Source of the DNA: Sphingomonas sanxanigenens
Lineage (GTDB): Bacteria; Pseudomonadota; Alphaproteobacteria; Sphingomonadales; Sphingomonadaceae
Length of the DNA: 12,660 nucleotides
Direction of reading: 5' to 3'
Assembly (NCBI GenBank): GCA_003240855.1
Contig: QFNN01000087.1
Location: forward strand, 1-12,660
Below, piece after piece: positions 6,185-12,660 of this stretch. The notes below the pieces were generated by a model that was given only the letters and a program-made list of their open reading frames with translations, made no database searches and had not been told where the DNA came from. Numbering within the stretch: the stretch's first letter is position 1; each line of letters opens with the position of its first letter. The position numbers and the translations under genes are program-made.

Positions 6185-7381
6185 ATGCCGATCACCCCGC
6201 TCATGCCCGTCTATCCGCGGTGCGGCGTGCGTCCGGTGCGAGGCGAGGGCGTCTATCTGATCGGCGAGCGCGGCGAACGCTATCTCGATTTCGCCGCCGG
6301 CATCGCGGTCAACGCGCTTGGCCACGGCCACCCGAAGCTGGTGAAGGCGATCGCGGATCAGGCCGCGACGCTGATGCACGTCTCCAACCTCTATGGCAGC
6401 CCGCAGGGCGAAAGCCTTGCCCGGCGCATCGTCGACATGAGCTTCGCCGATACGGTGTTCTTCACCAATTCGGGCGTCGAGGCGATCGAGTGCGCGATCA
6501 AGACCGCGCGCCGCTATCATTATGTCAGCGGCAATCCGCAGCGTCACAAGCTCATCACCTTCAAGAACGCCTTCCATGGCCGTTCGATGGGCGCCATTTC
6601 GGCGACCGATCAGCCCAAGATGCGCGACGGCTTCGAGCCGCTGCTGCCGGGCTTCGACTATGTGAAGTTCAACGATCTGGAAGGCGCGCTCGCCAAGATC
6701 GACGGCGAGACCGCCGGCTTCCTCGTCGAAACGGTGCAGGGCGAAGGCGGCATGACCGCCGGCACGCCTGAGTTCATCCAGGGCCTGCGCAAGGCGTGCG
6801 ACGAGCATGGCCTGCTGCTGATCCTCGACGAGATCCAGTGCGGCTATGGCCGCACCGGCAAGATGTGGGCCTATGAGCATTACGGCATCACGCCTGACAT
6901 CATGACGGTGGCGAAGGGCATCGGCGGCGGCTTCCCGCTGGGCGCCTGCCTCGCGACCGAGGAAGCGGCCAAGGGCATGGTCGTCGGCACCCACGGCTCG
7001 ACCTATGGTGGCAATCCGCTGGCGATGGCGGCGGGCGAGGCGGTGCTCGACGTGATGCAGGAACCCGGCTTCCTCGATCATGTCACCCGGATGGGCGATC
7101 GGCTGCGCGCGGCGTTTGAACAGCTCATCCCCAATCATGACGCGCTGTTCGACGAGATTCGCGGCAAGGGCCTGATGCTCGGCATCAAGATGAGGGAACC
7201 GGCGGTCAGTCGCGATTTCGTCGCGCATCTTCGCGACAATCACGGGCTGCTGACGGTGGCGGCTGGCGAGAATGTGTTCCGCGTCCTCCCGCCGCTGATT
7301 ATCGAGGAAAGCCATATCGCCGAATGTATCGAGCGCCTGTCCGAAGGCGCGCGGACCTACAAGCCTGTGGCTGCGGCATGA
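6185..7381 (+). CDS. argD: Acetylornithine aminotransferase
   Basis: A protein of 398 residues, the usual size for the family. It is a class III, PLP-dependent cytoplasmic aminotransferase that converts N-acetylglutamate 5-semialdehyde and glutamate to N-acetylornithine in arginine synthesis; some members also act on the lysine-pathway succinylated substrate. Visible features are the PLP phosphate region NSGVEA (95-100), the FHGRSMGA segment (130-137), the cofactor-binding DEIQCGYGRTG (Asp215) and the Schiff-base lysine Lys244 in TVAKGIGGGFPLGA. The ATG at 6185 is set by the AAGGAG at 6171-6176. It overlaps argF by 4 bases (ATGA), so both are made from one mRNA. The leader carries a terminator-like hairpin that may limit expression. 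Confidence 0.93.
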   Translation: MPITPLMPVYPRCGVRPVRGEGVYLIGERGERYLDFAAGIAVNALGHGHPKLVKAIADQAATLMHVSNLYGSPQGESLARRIVDMSFADTVFFTNSGVEAIECAIKTARRYHYVSGNPQRHKLITFKNAFHGRSMGAISATDQPKMRDGFEPLLPGFDYVKFNDLEGALAKIDGETAGFLVETVQGEGGMTAGTPEFIQGLRKACDEHGLLLILDEIQCGYGRTGKMWAYEHYGITPDIMTVAKGIGGGFPLGACLATEEAAKGMVVGTHGSTYGGNPLAMAAGEAVLDVMQEPGFLDHVTRMGDRLRAAFEQLIPNHDALFDEIRGKGLMLGIKMREPAVSRDFVAHLRDNHGLLTVAAGENVFRVLPPLIIEESHIAECIERLSEGARTYKPVAAA

Positions 7382-8319
7382 GCGTCCGGCATTTCCTGAA
7401 CCTCGCCGATGCGGGCGGCGACACACTCGCCGCGATGATCGCCGACGCGATCGATCGCAAGGCGGCGCGTGCGGGCTGGCCCAAGGGCAGGCCCGATGCC
7501 GACAAGCCGCTCGACGGCCGCGTGCTCGCGATGATCTTCGAGAAGAGCTCGACGCGGACGCGCGTGTCCTTCGACATGGCGATCCGCCAGCTCGGCGGGA
7601 CCAGCATCGTCATGGATGCCGGATCGATGCAGCTTGGCCGCGGCGAGACGATTGCCGACACTGCGCGCGTGCTCAGCCGCTATGTCGACGCGATCATGAT
7701 CCGCACCGACGATCATGCGAAGGTCGAGGAAATGGCGGCGCATGCCTCCGTGCCTGTCATCAACGGCCTTACCGATCTGTCGCACCCCTGCCAGATCGTG
7801 GCCGATCTGCTGACGGTCGTGGAACGCGGCATCCAGCTTCCCGGCTCGAAATGGGCCTGGCTGGGCGATGGCAACAATGTCCTCCATTCGATCGTCGAGG
7901 CGGCGGGGCTGTTCGGTTTCTCGGTCGGCATCGGCTGCCCGGAGGGCTATGATCCCGATCCGGCTTTCATCGACGAGGCCAATCGCCGTCTCGCCGGCAG
8001 CAACGCCCGCGTCGCGATCGAGCGCGATCCGGCGCGCGCCGCCGCCGCCGCCGATATCGTCGTCACCGATACCTGGATCTCGATGGGGCAGGCGCATGCC
8101 GAGGCGAAGCTGGCGGCGATGGCGCCCTATCAGGTCGGATCGGCGCTGATGGCCGAGGCGAAGCCGCAGGCGACCTTCCTCCACTGCCTTCCCGCGCATC
8201 GCGGCGAGGAAGTGACCGACGCGGTGATCGACGGGCCGCAATCGGCGATCTGGGACGAAGCGGAAAACCGCCTCCACGCCCAGAAGTCGGTGCTGCTCTG
8301 GTGCTTCGGACTGCTTTGA
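7378..8319 (+). CDS. argF: Ornithine carbamoyltransferase
   Basis: A protein of 313 residues. It joins ornithine and carbamoyl phosphate to give citrulline, the sixth step of arginine synthesis, in the cytoplasm. The carbamoyl phosphate loop FEKSSTRTR is at 54-62, HPCQ at 136-139, the ornithine-side DTWISMGQ at 231-238, and the catalytic HCLP at 269-272 in FLHCLPAHRGEEV. The HCLP-AHRGEE form fits an ornithine enzyme, not an N-acetylornithine carbamoyltransferase. The ATG at 7378 overlaps the argD stop (ATGA), which decides the start against an in-frame ATG at 7324 that lies well inside argD. No clear terminator follows; 120 bases separate it from hslO, so hslO may be partly transcribed from the arg promoter. 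Confidence 0.96.
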   Translation: MSVRHFLNLADAGGDTLAAMIADAIDRKAARAGWPKGRPDADKPLDGRVLAMIFEKSSTRTRVSFDMAIRQLGGTSIVMDAGSMQLGRGETIADTARVLSRYVDAIMIRTDDHAKVEEMAAHASVPVINGLTDLSHPCQIVADLLTVVERGIQLPGSKWAWLGDGNNVLHSIVEAAGLFGFSVGIGCPEGYDPDPAFIDEANRRLAGSNARVAIERDPARAAAAADIVVTDTWISMGQAHAEAKLAAMAPYQVGSALMAEAKPQATFLHCLPAHRGEEVTDAVIDGPQSAIWDEAENRLHAQKSVLLWCFGLL

Positions 8320-8439
8320 GGGCGGGCGTCGCCTCCCCGGGGGCAGGACTGGCGAAAGCATTCGTGGTTCCTACATAAGGGCTTTCCGTCCTTCCTTCAG
8401 TGACTCCCGGCCGCGTTTCGCCGGGTGAAAGGCCTTGCG

Positions 8440-9378
8440 ATGACCGACAATGTCACCGCCGACCGCGATCGCGCGCTCGGTTTCGCCCTGATCGACCGCC
8501 ACGCGCGCGGGCGGCTCGTCCGCCTCGGGCCGACGCTCGACGCTGTTCTTGCCGCGCACGCCTATCCGCCGGTGGTGGAGCGCCTGCTGGCCGAGGCGCT
8601 GACGGTCACCGCGCTGCTCGGTGCGATGCTCAAGGACGATAACGGCCAGCTCACGCTGCAGGCGCAGACCGAGAATGGCGTCGTCGATCTGCTCGTCTGC
8701 GATTATCGCGGGGGCGAGCTGCGCGGCTATCTCAAGTTCGACGCCGACCGGCTGGCCGAGATGCCGGCCGATCCGTCGCTCTTCGCGCTGTTCGGCAAGG
8801 GCTATCTCGCGATCACCTTCGATCAGTCGGCGTCGAACGAGCGTTATCAGGGCATCGTGCCGCTCGAAGGCGCGTCGCTCGCGGCGGCGGTCGAACATTA
8901 TTTCGACCAGTCGGAACAGATACCCAGCCTCGTCCGCATCGCCATTTCGGGCGGTGCGGGCCGCCCCTGCGTCGCCGGCGGCATGCTGCTCCAGCATCTG
9001 CCCGAAGGCGAGGTGGGGCGCGATCGCCTCCATACGCGCCTCGATCATCCCGAATGGCGGCATGTCGAAACGCTCGCCGCGACGGTGAAGGCGGAGGAGC
9101 TGACCGACTGCGATCTGCCGCTCGAGACGCTTGTCTGGCGGCTGTTCCACGACGAAGGCGAAGTGCGCCTGCTCGGCGGCGCGGCGATCTCGAAGGGGTG
9201 CCGCTGCAATCCCGAACATATCCGTTCGGTGCTGTCGCGCTTCCCGGAGGATGAACGGGCGGCGATGGCCGACGATCTCGGGCTGGTGCATGTCGATTGC
9301 GAGTTTTGCTCGCGATCTTTCCCGATCGCGCTGGAATCCCTTGCGGTTCCGGGCGATGCGCCCCCATATGCGCACTAA
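8440..9378 (+). CDS. hslO: Hsp33 redox-regulated chaperone
   Basis: A protein of 312 residues. Hsp33 is a cytoplasmic holdase switched on when oxidation breaks its zinc site, protecting unfolding proteins during combined oxidative and heat stress. The four zinc cysteines are present in the C-terminal switch: Cys254 and Cys256 (GCRCNPEH) and Cys287 and Cys290 (VDCEFC). The N-terminal core includes a GGELRGYLKFD segment near 91-101 and the LLQHLPEGE segment. The ATG at 8440 is chosen because GAAAGG sits 7 bases upstream; a GTG at 8425 lacks such a site. A 6-bp GC stem (CCCGGC 8406-8411 with GCCGGG 8420-8425) ends just before this ribosome site and could affect its access. The gene order argF-hslO is, from memory, common in alphaproteobacteria. 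I saw no clear heat-shock promoter in the 120-base gap. Confidence 0.95.
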   Translation: MTDNVTADRDRALGFALIDRHARGRLVRLGPTLDAVLAAHAYPPVVERLLAEALTVTALLGAMLKDDNGQLTLQAQTENGVVDLLVCDYRGGELRGYLKFDADRLAEMPADPSLFALFGKGYLAITFDQSASNERYQGIVPLEGASLAAAVEHYFDQSEQIPSLVRIAISGGAGRPCVAGGMLLQHLPEGEVGRDRLHTRLDHPEWRHVETLAATVKAEELTDCDLPLETLVWRLFHDEGEVRLLGGAAISKGCRCNPEHIRSVLSRFPEDERAAMADDLGLVHVDCEFCSRSFPIALESLAVPGDAPPYAH

Positions 9379-9462
9379 GCGGAAACGGCAAAGTAACCGG
9401 TTTCGCATTAGGGCCGCATCGCCGAACCGCCTGTGAGATCGTGAACGAGGATTTCCTGCCCG

Positions 9463-9882
9463 ATGCGCCCCTTGCCTCTTTTTTCCGCTTTCGCGCTTGT
9501 TGCCGCCGGCGCCGCCGTTGGGGTGTGGGCGGGCGCGCCTGCGCCGCAGATCGCCGCGCTGGCGCAGGTCGAACCCGGCCAGTGGCAGATCAAGCCCTTC
9601 CTCGGCGACGGTCCGGCGCGCAGCCTTTGCATCAGCAATGCCGCCAGCTTCATCCAGATCGAGCATGGCGAGGCCAGTTGTTCGCGCTTCGTGGTGGAGG
9701 ACAGGCCGGGCGTCGCGACAGTCAGCTATAGCTGCCCCGGCGCGGGCAGCGGCCGCACCACGATCCGGGTCGAGACGACAAGGCTGCTCGACATCCAGTC
9801 GCAGGGCATCGTCAACAATGCGCCTTTCGAGGTTCGTTACGAAGCGCGCCGCACCGGCCCCTGCGGGGCGGCGGCCCGTTAA
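9463..9882 (+). CDS. Small exported four-cysteine protein (DUF3617-like)
   Basis: A protein of 139 residues. The N-terminus MRPLPLFSAFALVAAGAAVG is a Sec signal peptide (one Arg, hydrophobic core) that probably ends near residues 24-30 (AGAPAP). The mature part has the pattern PGQWQIKP, then a CIS motif at Cys56, CSRFVVED (Cys73), SYSCPGAGSGRTTIRVET (Cys91) and a final EARRTGPC (Cys134). Four cysteines in an exported protein suggest two disulfide bonds. The PGxW opening and spaced cysteines recall DUF3617 proteins common in sphingomonads, but I am not certain of the family and the function is unknown. A GAGG lies 12 bases before the ATG. It has its own gap of 84 bases after hslO with no clear promoter, and a strong rightward terminator at 9969-10001. 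Confidence 0.8.
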   Translation: MRPLPLFSAFALVAAGAAVGVWAGAPAPQIAALAQVEPGQWQIKPFLGDGPARSLCISNAASFIQIEHGEASCSRFVVEDRPGVATVSYSCPGAGSGRTTIRVETTRLLDIQSQGIVNNAPFEVRYEARRTGPCGAAAR

Positions 9883-9911
9883 TCAAAGATTTACCATGAC
9901 CGGGTTACAGG

Positions 9912-9940
9912 GGAAGCGTGTCGGGTTTGGCACGCTTTCC
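9912..9940. other. Inverted repeat between the small exported gene and regA
   Basis: GGAAGCGTG (9912-9920) and CACGCTTTCC (9931-9940) form a 9-bp stem with a single bulged T and a 10-base loop. Neither side is followed by a T tract, so it is not a good terminator by itself. It may be an extra hairpin ahead of the terminator at 9969. Confidence 0.45.
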
Positions 9941-9968
9941 TCCCTATCAGGCCGATAACGGCCTCACT

Positions 9969-10001
9969 GGGGCCGCTCCATCGGAGCGGCCCCGTTCTTT
10001 T
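9969..10001 (+). terminator. Strong intrinsic terminator between convergent genes
   Basis: GGGGCCGCTCC (9969-9979) and GGAGCGGCCCC (9983-9993) form a perfect 11-bp stem with a 3-base loop, followed by GTTCTTTT on the plus strand. It ends transcription of the small exported gene. Its T tract overlaps the regA stop (10000-10002). On the minus strand the stem is followed by AGTGAGGCC, so it would work poorly for regA. Confidence 0.85.
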
Positions 10002-10536
10002 ATCGCACCGGCCGCTTCTCAAGCTTCCGCGCCAGCGTCCGCCGGTGCATTCCCAGTCGTCGCGCGGATTCGGAAATGTTGAAATCGGTCTCCACGAGCA
10101 CGCGGTGGATATGCTCCCATTCGAGCGTCTTGATCGAGGACTGGCGGCCGTCGACGGGCGCTTCGGCGTCGCCTTCGGTCCGGTCGAACGCCGCCTCGAT
10201 GTCGTCGGTGCTCGATGGCTTGGCGAGATAGTGGGAAGCGCCCAGCTTGATCGCCTCCACGGCGGTGGCGATGCTCGCAAAGCCCGTCAGCACGACGATC
10301 TTCATCGCGGCGTCGACGGCGCGCAGCGTCTGCACGCAGGCCAGCCCCGATGCGCCGCCCAGCTTCAGGTCGACGACGGCATAGCCCGGCCAGTGATCGG
10401 CCAGCAGCGCGACCAGTTCGTCATGGCTTGCGGCGACGAGGACATCATAGCCGCGTCGCTCGAACGAGCGCCTCAGCGTCCTTGAAAAAGCCGTGTCGTC
10501 CTCGACGATGACAAGCAGGCGGCCGGCCTCGCTCAC
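10000..10536 (-). CDS. regA: RegA/PrrA/ActR-family redox response regulator
   Basis: A protein of 178 residues, about the usual ~180 of the family. It is the DNA-binding partner of RegB and controls respiratory and other energy genes by redox state. The receiver domain spans about 6-120: acidic pocket Glu12-Asp13-Asp14, phospho-acceptor Asp56 (VVDLKLGG), Thr84 and Lys106 (LAKPSS). A linker follows, then a Fis-type helix-turn-helix at the C-terminus, NISESARRLGMHRRTLARKL, which is very close to the near-invariant RegA/PrrA helix. The GTG start at 10536 overlaps the regB stop by 4 bases (GTGA), so translation is coupled to the kinase. The stop TAA overlaps the T tract of the facing terminator. 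No own promoter is seen, so it is probably the last gene of the cyo-surf1-regBA unit. Confidence 0.93.
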   Translation of the reverse strand: MSEAGRLLVIVEDDTAFSRTLRRSFERRGYDVLVAASHDELVALLADHWPGYAVVDLKLGGASGLACVQTLRAVDAAMKIVVLTGFASIATAVEAIKLGASHYLAKPSSTDDIEAAFDRTEGDAEAPVDGRQSSIKTLEWEHIHRVLVETDFNISESARRLGMHRRTLARKLEKRPVR

Positions 10537-11840
10537 AGCGCGCCGTCCCGGTAGAGGATCGTCGACAGCGGCAGCGTAAGCCGCACCACCGCGCCGCCGC
10601 CGTCGCGATTCTGCGCAGAGGCCTCGCCGCCCATCTTGCGCAGCACGTTGACCAGCAGGAACAGCCCCAGCCCGCCGCCCGGCTTGCCCTTGGTCGACCG
10701 ATAGGGCTGGCCGAACGCCTCGATCATTTCGGGGCTGAAGCCCGGTCCATGGTCCGCCACCTCGATCACCAGCGCATCATGCTCGCGCATGACGGTCACC
10801 GCCACCCGGTCGGGCGAGACCTCGACGGCGTTGTCGATGACATTGCCGATCACCTGTTTCAGCGCGGGATCGGAAACGATGGCGACATCCTTCCCGAAGC
10901 GGTCGATATAATCGATCGTCCCCGGCAGGCGGGTCGATTGCCATTCGCCCATGATCCCGTCGAGGAAGGTGCGGACAGTCGTGACCTGCGGCGCGATGCC
11001 GCGCGCTTCGCCCGCCGACATCAATATGCCCCCGACGATCGTCTTGCAGCGCTGCACCGCCGTCTGCATCTCGCGGATGTCGGCGCGCAGTTCGGGATCG
11101 TCCATCAGCGCTGGAATATGCTGCCAGTCGCCGATAATCACGGACAGCGAGGACAGCGGGGTGCCCAGTTCGTGCGCCGCGCCCGAGGCGAGCAGCCCCA
11201 TGCGGACGATATGGTCCTCCTCGGCCGCGCGCTGGCGGATGGTTGCGAGCGCGGCGTCGCGATCGCGCAGGTTGCGGCTGATGCGGGTGACGAAAGCGAC
11301 GAGCAGCGGCGCGATCAGCGCGAAGCAGACGAGCGTGCCCTTCAGGTAGAGAGCCCAGGGGTCGCCGGCGAGGTCGGGGGGCAGGTCGAGCGGCACCGCG
11401 CCGGTCGCCAGCACGCCCAGCGCGATCGCACTCGCCGCCACGATCGTCCATGACCAGCCGGGGCGCAGCAGCATCGCGCCGATCACGACCTGGAGCAGGA
11501 ACAGCGACGCGAAGGGATTGGCCAGCCCGCCGCTGTAATAAAGCTGCCAGCCCAGCGCGCCGACGTCGATCAGCAGCATGAAGGTCAGCTCGCCATTGGT
11601 AACGGCTTCGCGGCGCATCAACAGGGGCAGCGTCGCAAGGTTGATTGCGATCAGCAGCGCCGGCGCCATCAGCAGCGGGGCAAGCGGCAGCCTGATCCCC
11701 AGGCCCCATTCGGCGAGAGCGATGGTCAATATCTGCCCGCCCACCGCGATCCAGCGCAACTGCATCAGCAGCAGCATGTTCCGGCGTCCCGCGTCGGCCT
11801 CGGCCGGCGCGGCTGCGATCGCCGGCTTTGTATCGTTCAC
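10533..11840 (-). CDS. regB: RegB/PrrB/ActS-family redox sensor histidine kinase
   Basis: A protein of 435 residues in the inner membrane. About six hydrophobic segments lie between residues 28 and 185, with the family's quinone-site motif GGLANPF at 104-110. The H-box is AAHELGTPLSS with His223; the kinase core has the N-box NVIDNAVE and glycine-rich DHGPGF and GGGLGLFL. Cys265 in the QRCKTIV segment sits where Rhodobacter capsulatus RegB has its redox-active Cys265, so it probably senses both ubiquinone and thiol redox state. The GTG at 11840 is chosen because it overlaps the surf1 stop (GTGA) and has AGGAGG about 10 bases upstream; an in-frame ATG at 11891 lies inside surf1. The neighbouring oxidase genes fit a role in respiratory control. 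Confidence 0.94.
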   Translation of the reverse strand: MNDTKPAIAAAPAEADAGRRNMLLLMQLRWIAVGGQILTIALAEWGLGIRLPLAPLLMAPALLIAINLATLPLLMRREAVTNGELTFMLLIDVGALGWQLYYSGGLANPFASLFLLQVVIGAMLLRPGWSWTIVAASAIALGVLATGAVPLDLPPDLAGDPWALYLKGTLVCFALIAPLLVAFVTRISRNLRDRDAALATIRQRAAEEDHIVRMGLLASGAAHELGTPLSSLSVIIGDWQHIPALMDDPELRADIREMQTAVQRCKTIVGGILMSAGEARGIAPQVTTVRTFLDGIMGEWQSTRLPGTIDYIDRFGKDVAIVSDPALKQVIGNVIDNAVEVSPDRVAVTVMREHDALVIEVADHGPGFSPEMIEAFGQPYRSTKGKPGGGLGLFLLVNVLRKMGGEASAQNRDGGGAVVRLTLPLSTILYRDGAL

Positions 11841-12562
11841 GCCGTCCCGTCCTCCTGCCTTCGCTCGCGCAGCAGCCACCAGGCCCACCACAGGCTCAGC
11901 GCCGCCATGCCGAACCAGGTCAGCGCATAGCTCATATGATTATCGGGGAATGAGACGACAGTCAGCCCGCCGATTGGATAACCGCCGGGATTGGGCGCCG
12001 CGTCGGCGTCGATGAAATAAGGGGCGACGGGGCCGATTCCGCGCGCGGCGGCGATCGCGGCCACGTCGCGCGAATACCAGCGATTGGCCCTGGGATCGTT
12101 GCTGCGCAGGAATCCGCCGTGCGGCTCGCTGATGCGCAACAGCCCGGTGACGGTCACGTCGCCGGATGGTGCGGCGGTCGCCGCGCCGCGCTGTTCGGGC
12201 GGCACGAAGCCGCGATTGACCAGCAGGGTGAAAGCGGGGGTGACCAGCGGCGTCAGCACCCAATAGCCTGCGCCCTTCTCGGTGACGGCCTGCACCAAAG
12301 TCGATTGGGCGGGCATGAAACGCCCGGTCGCGCGAACATGGCGATAGGCGTCGGCGTCGGCGCTGATCTGCGGCCACAGGGTGGGCGGGGGAGGGGGCGT
12401 CGGCGCGGCGTGGATGCGCGTCTCGACGATATGGATCAGCCTGTGTTTCCAGGCGCGGCGCTCGATCTGCCAGATGCCGAGCGCAATGAACCCCGCCGTC
12501 AGCAGCAGGGCGGCCGCGATCGCCACCCGCGCCGGGCGCGGGTGGCGATGCGATAGGGTCAA
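11837..12562 (-). CDS. surf1: SURF1-family oxidase assembly protein
   Basis: A protein of 241 residues from a TTG start at 12562. SURF1 proteins help insert heme into heme-copper oxidases; in alphaproteobacteria separate paralogs serve the quinol oxidase and cytochrome c oxidase. It has two membrane helices: one near 12-30 followed by LGIWQIERRAWKHRLI, and a C-terminal one in DNHMSYALTWFGMAALSL (from 207), with a periplasmic domain between containing GYWVLTPLVT, LLVNRGFVP and RWYSRD. A proline run (TPPPPPT) follows the first helix. The TTG is chosen because it overlaps the cyoD stop (TTGA) and GAGG lies 8 bases upstream; an ATG at 12625 would overlap cyoD by 67 bases. The position after cyoD suggests it serves the bo3 oxidase. 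Confidence 0.9.
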   Translation of the reverse strand: MTLSHRHPRPARVAIAAALLLTAGFIALGIWQIERRAWKHRLIHIVETRIHAAPTPPPPPTLWPQISADADAYRHVRATGRFMPAQSTLVQAVTEKGAGYWVLTPLVTPAFTLLVNRGFVPPEQRGAATAAPSGDVTVTGLLRISEPHGGFLRSNDPRANRWYSRDVAAIAAARGIGPVAPYFIDADAAPNPGGYPIGGLTVVSFPDNHMSYALTWFGMAALSLWWAWWLLRERRQEDGTA

Positions 12563-12660
12563 GGCAACTGCCTCACATCCACCGGCTGCGGCATCATGTT
12601 GGTCTGTAGATGGTACATCACCCACAGCGAGCCGGACAGCACGATGACGACGACGATGAT
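12559..12660 (-). CDS. cyoD: Cytochrome bo3 ubiquinol oxidase subunit IV, 3' end
   Basis: Only the last 33 residues are in the window; the gene continues past the right edge. They comprise the end of a membrane helix (IIVVVIVLSGSLWVMYHL) and a short tail with TNMMPQPVD. This resembles the E. coli CyoD C-terminus, which ends in GSIWIMWNLNYNMMMH. CyoD is the small accessory subunit of the proton-pumping quinol oxidase that oxidises ubiquinol and reduces oxygen. The rest of cyoABC is expected just beyond the edge. The stop TGA overlaps the surf1 TTG start by 4 bases in all, indicating one transcript. Confidence 0.85.
   Translation of the reverse strand: MIVVVIVLSGSLWVMYHLQTNMMPQPVDVRQLP

Noticed and set aside
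4989..6185. A 398-codon plus-strand frame opposite ctaA
   Set aside because: Shadow of the heme A synthase gene; the product is His/Arg/Gln-rich with no recognisable fold, whereas the minus strand has all four heme histidines.
8335..8400. Heat-shock (sigma-32) or EcfG stress promoter before hslO
   Set aside because: CTGGCGAAA and CCTACATAA are only loosely like the sigma-32 elements. A GGAAC motif on the opposite strand (GGTTCC region near 8366) has no GTT at the right spacing. Nothing convincing.
9379..9462. Imperfect inverted repeat GCGGAAACGG / CCGGTTTCGC between hslO and the next gene
   Set aside because: It pairs only with bulges, has no T tract, and no promoter hexamers at proper spacing were found; probably chance.
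6095..9666. Long minus-strand frames opposite argD, argF and hslO
   Set aside because: Each is a compositional shadow of a well-supported plus-strand gene, with low-complexity Arg/Ala/His-rich products and no upstream ribosome sites.
12641..12660. Repeated GAC/GAT triplets at the right edge
   Set aside because: This is the Val/Ile codon run of the CyoD membrane helix on the minus strand, not a satellite repeat.

Overview
The window reads as chromosomal DNA from a high-GC alphaproteobacterium, most likely a sphingomonad (Sphingomonadales). Pointers are the sequence style of L13 and S9 (including an alanine-rich N-terminal extension on S9), a RegB/RegA (PrrBA/ActSR) redox pair placed behind a bo3-type quinol oxidase operon with a SURF1 gene, and the order argD-argF-hslO. 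No tRNA, rRNA, CRISPR array, transposase, prophage gene or origin was seen. Codon use looks uniform by eye.

Layout. Positions 1-6017 are read leftward. They hold the 5' end of a small exported protein gene (1-100); a large PhoX-family exported phosphatase (215-2716); the rplM-rpsI ribosomal protein operon (3904 to 2883); an interspersed palindromic repeat (4049-4137); and a two-gene unit of heme A synthase (COX15/CtaA, 6017-4962) plus an exported protein of unknown function (4965-4165). Positions 6073-9882 are read rightward: argD and argF (arginine biosynthesis, overlapping by ATGA), hslO (Hsp33 redox chaperone) and a small exported four-cysteine protein. Positions 10000-12660 are read leftward again: the end of cyoD, surf1, regB and regA, each overlapping the next by 4 bases and using TTG or GTG starts.

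How the genes work together. The right end is a respiratory unit. CyoD is part of a ubiquinol oxidase, SURF1 is an oxidase assembly factor, and RegB/RegA sense the ubiquinone redox state and set respiratory gene expression. Placing the sensor in the oxidase operon suggests a feedback loop. Heme A synthase at 4962-6017 serves a separate aa3-type cytochrome c oxidase. ArgD and ArgF are two steps of arginine synthesis; Hsp33 protects proteins during oxidative and heat stress. phoX is preceded by a 40-base array of four 7-mers at 11-base spacing that resembles tandem Pho boxes, so it is probably induced by phosphate starvation.

Most of this DNA is housekeeping, and I found no convincing undescribed multi-gene system. 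The points most worth a second look are regulatory: the Pho-box-like array, a terminator-like hairpin directly behind the argD promoter, a GAAA-capped hairpin at the predicted 5' end of the rplM-rpsI mRNA, the palindromic repeat, and the chain of non-ATG 4-base overlaps from cyoD to regA.
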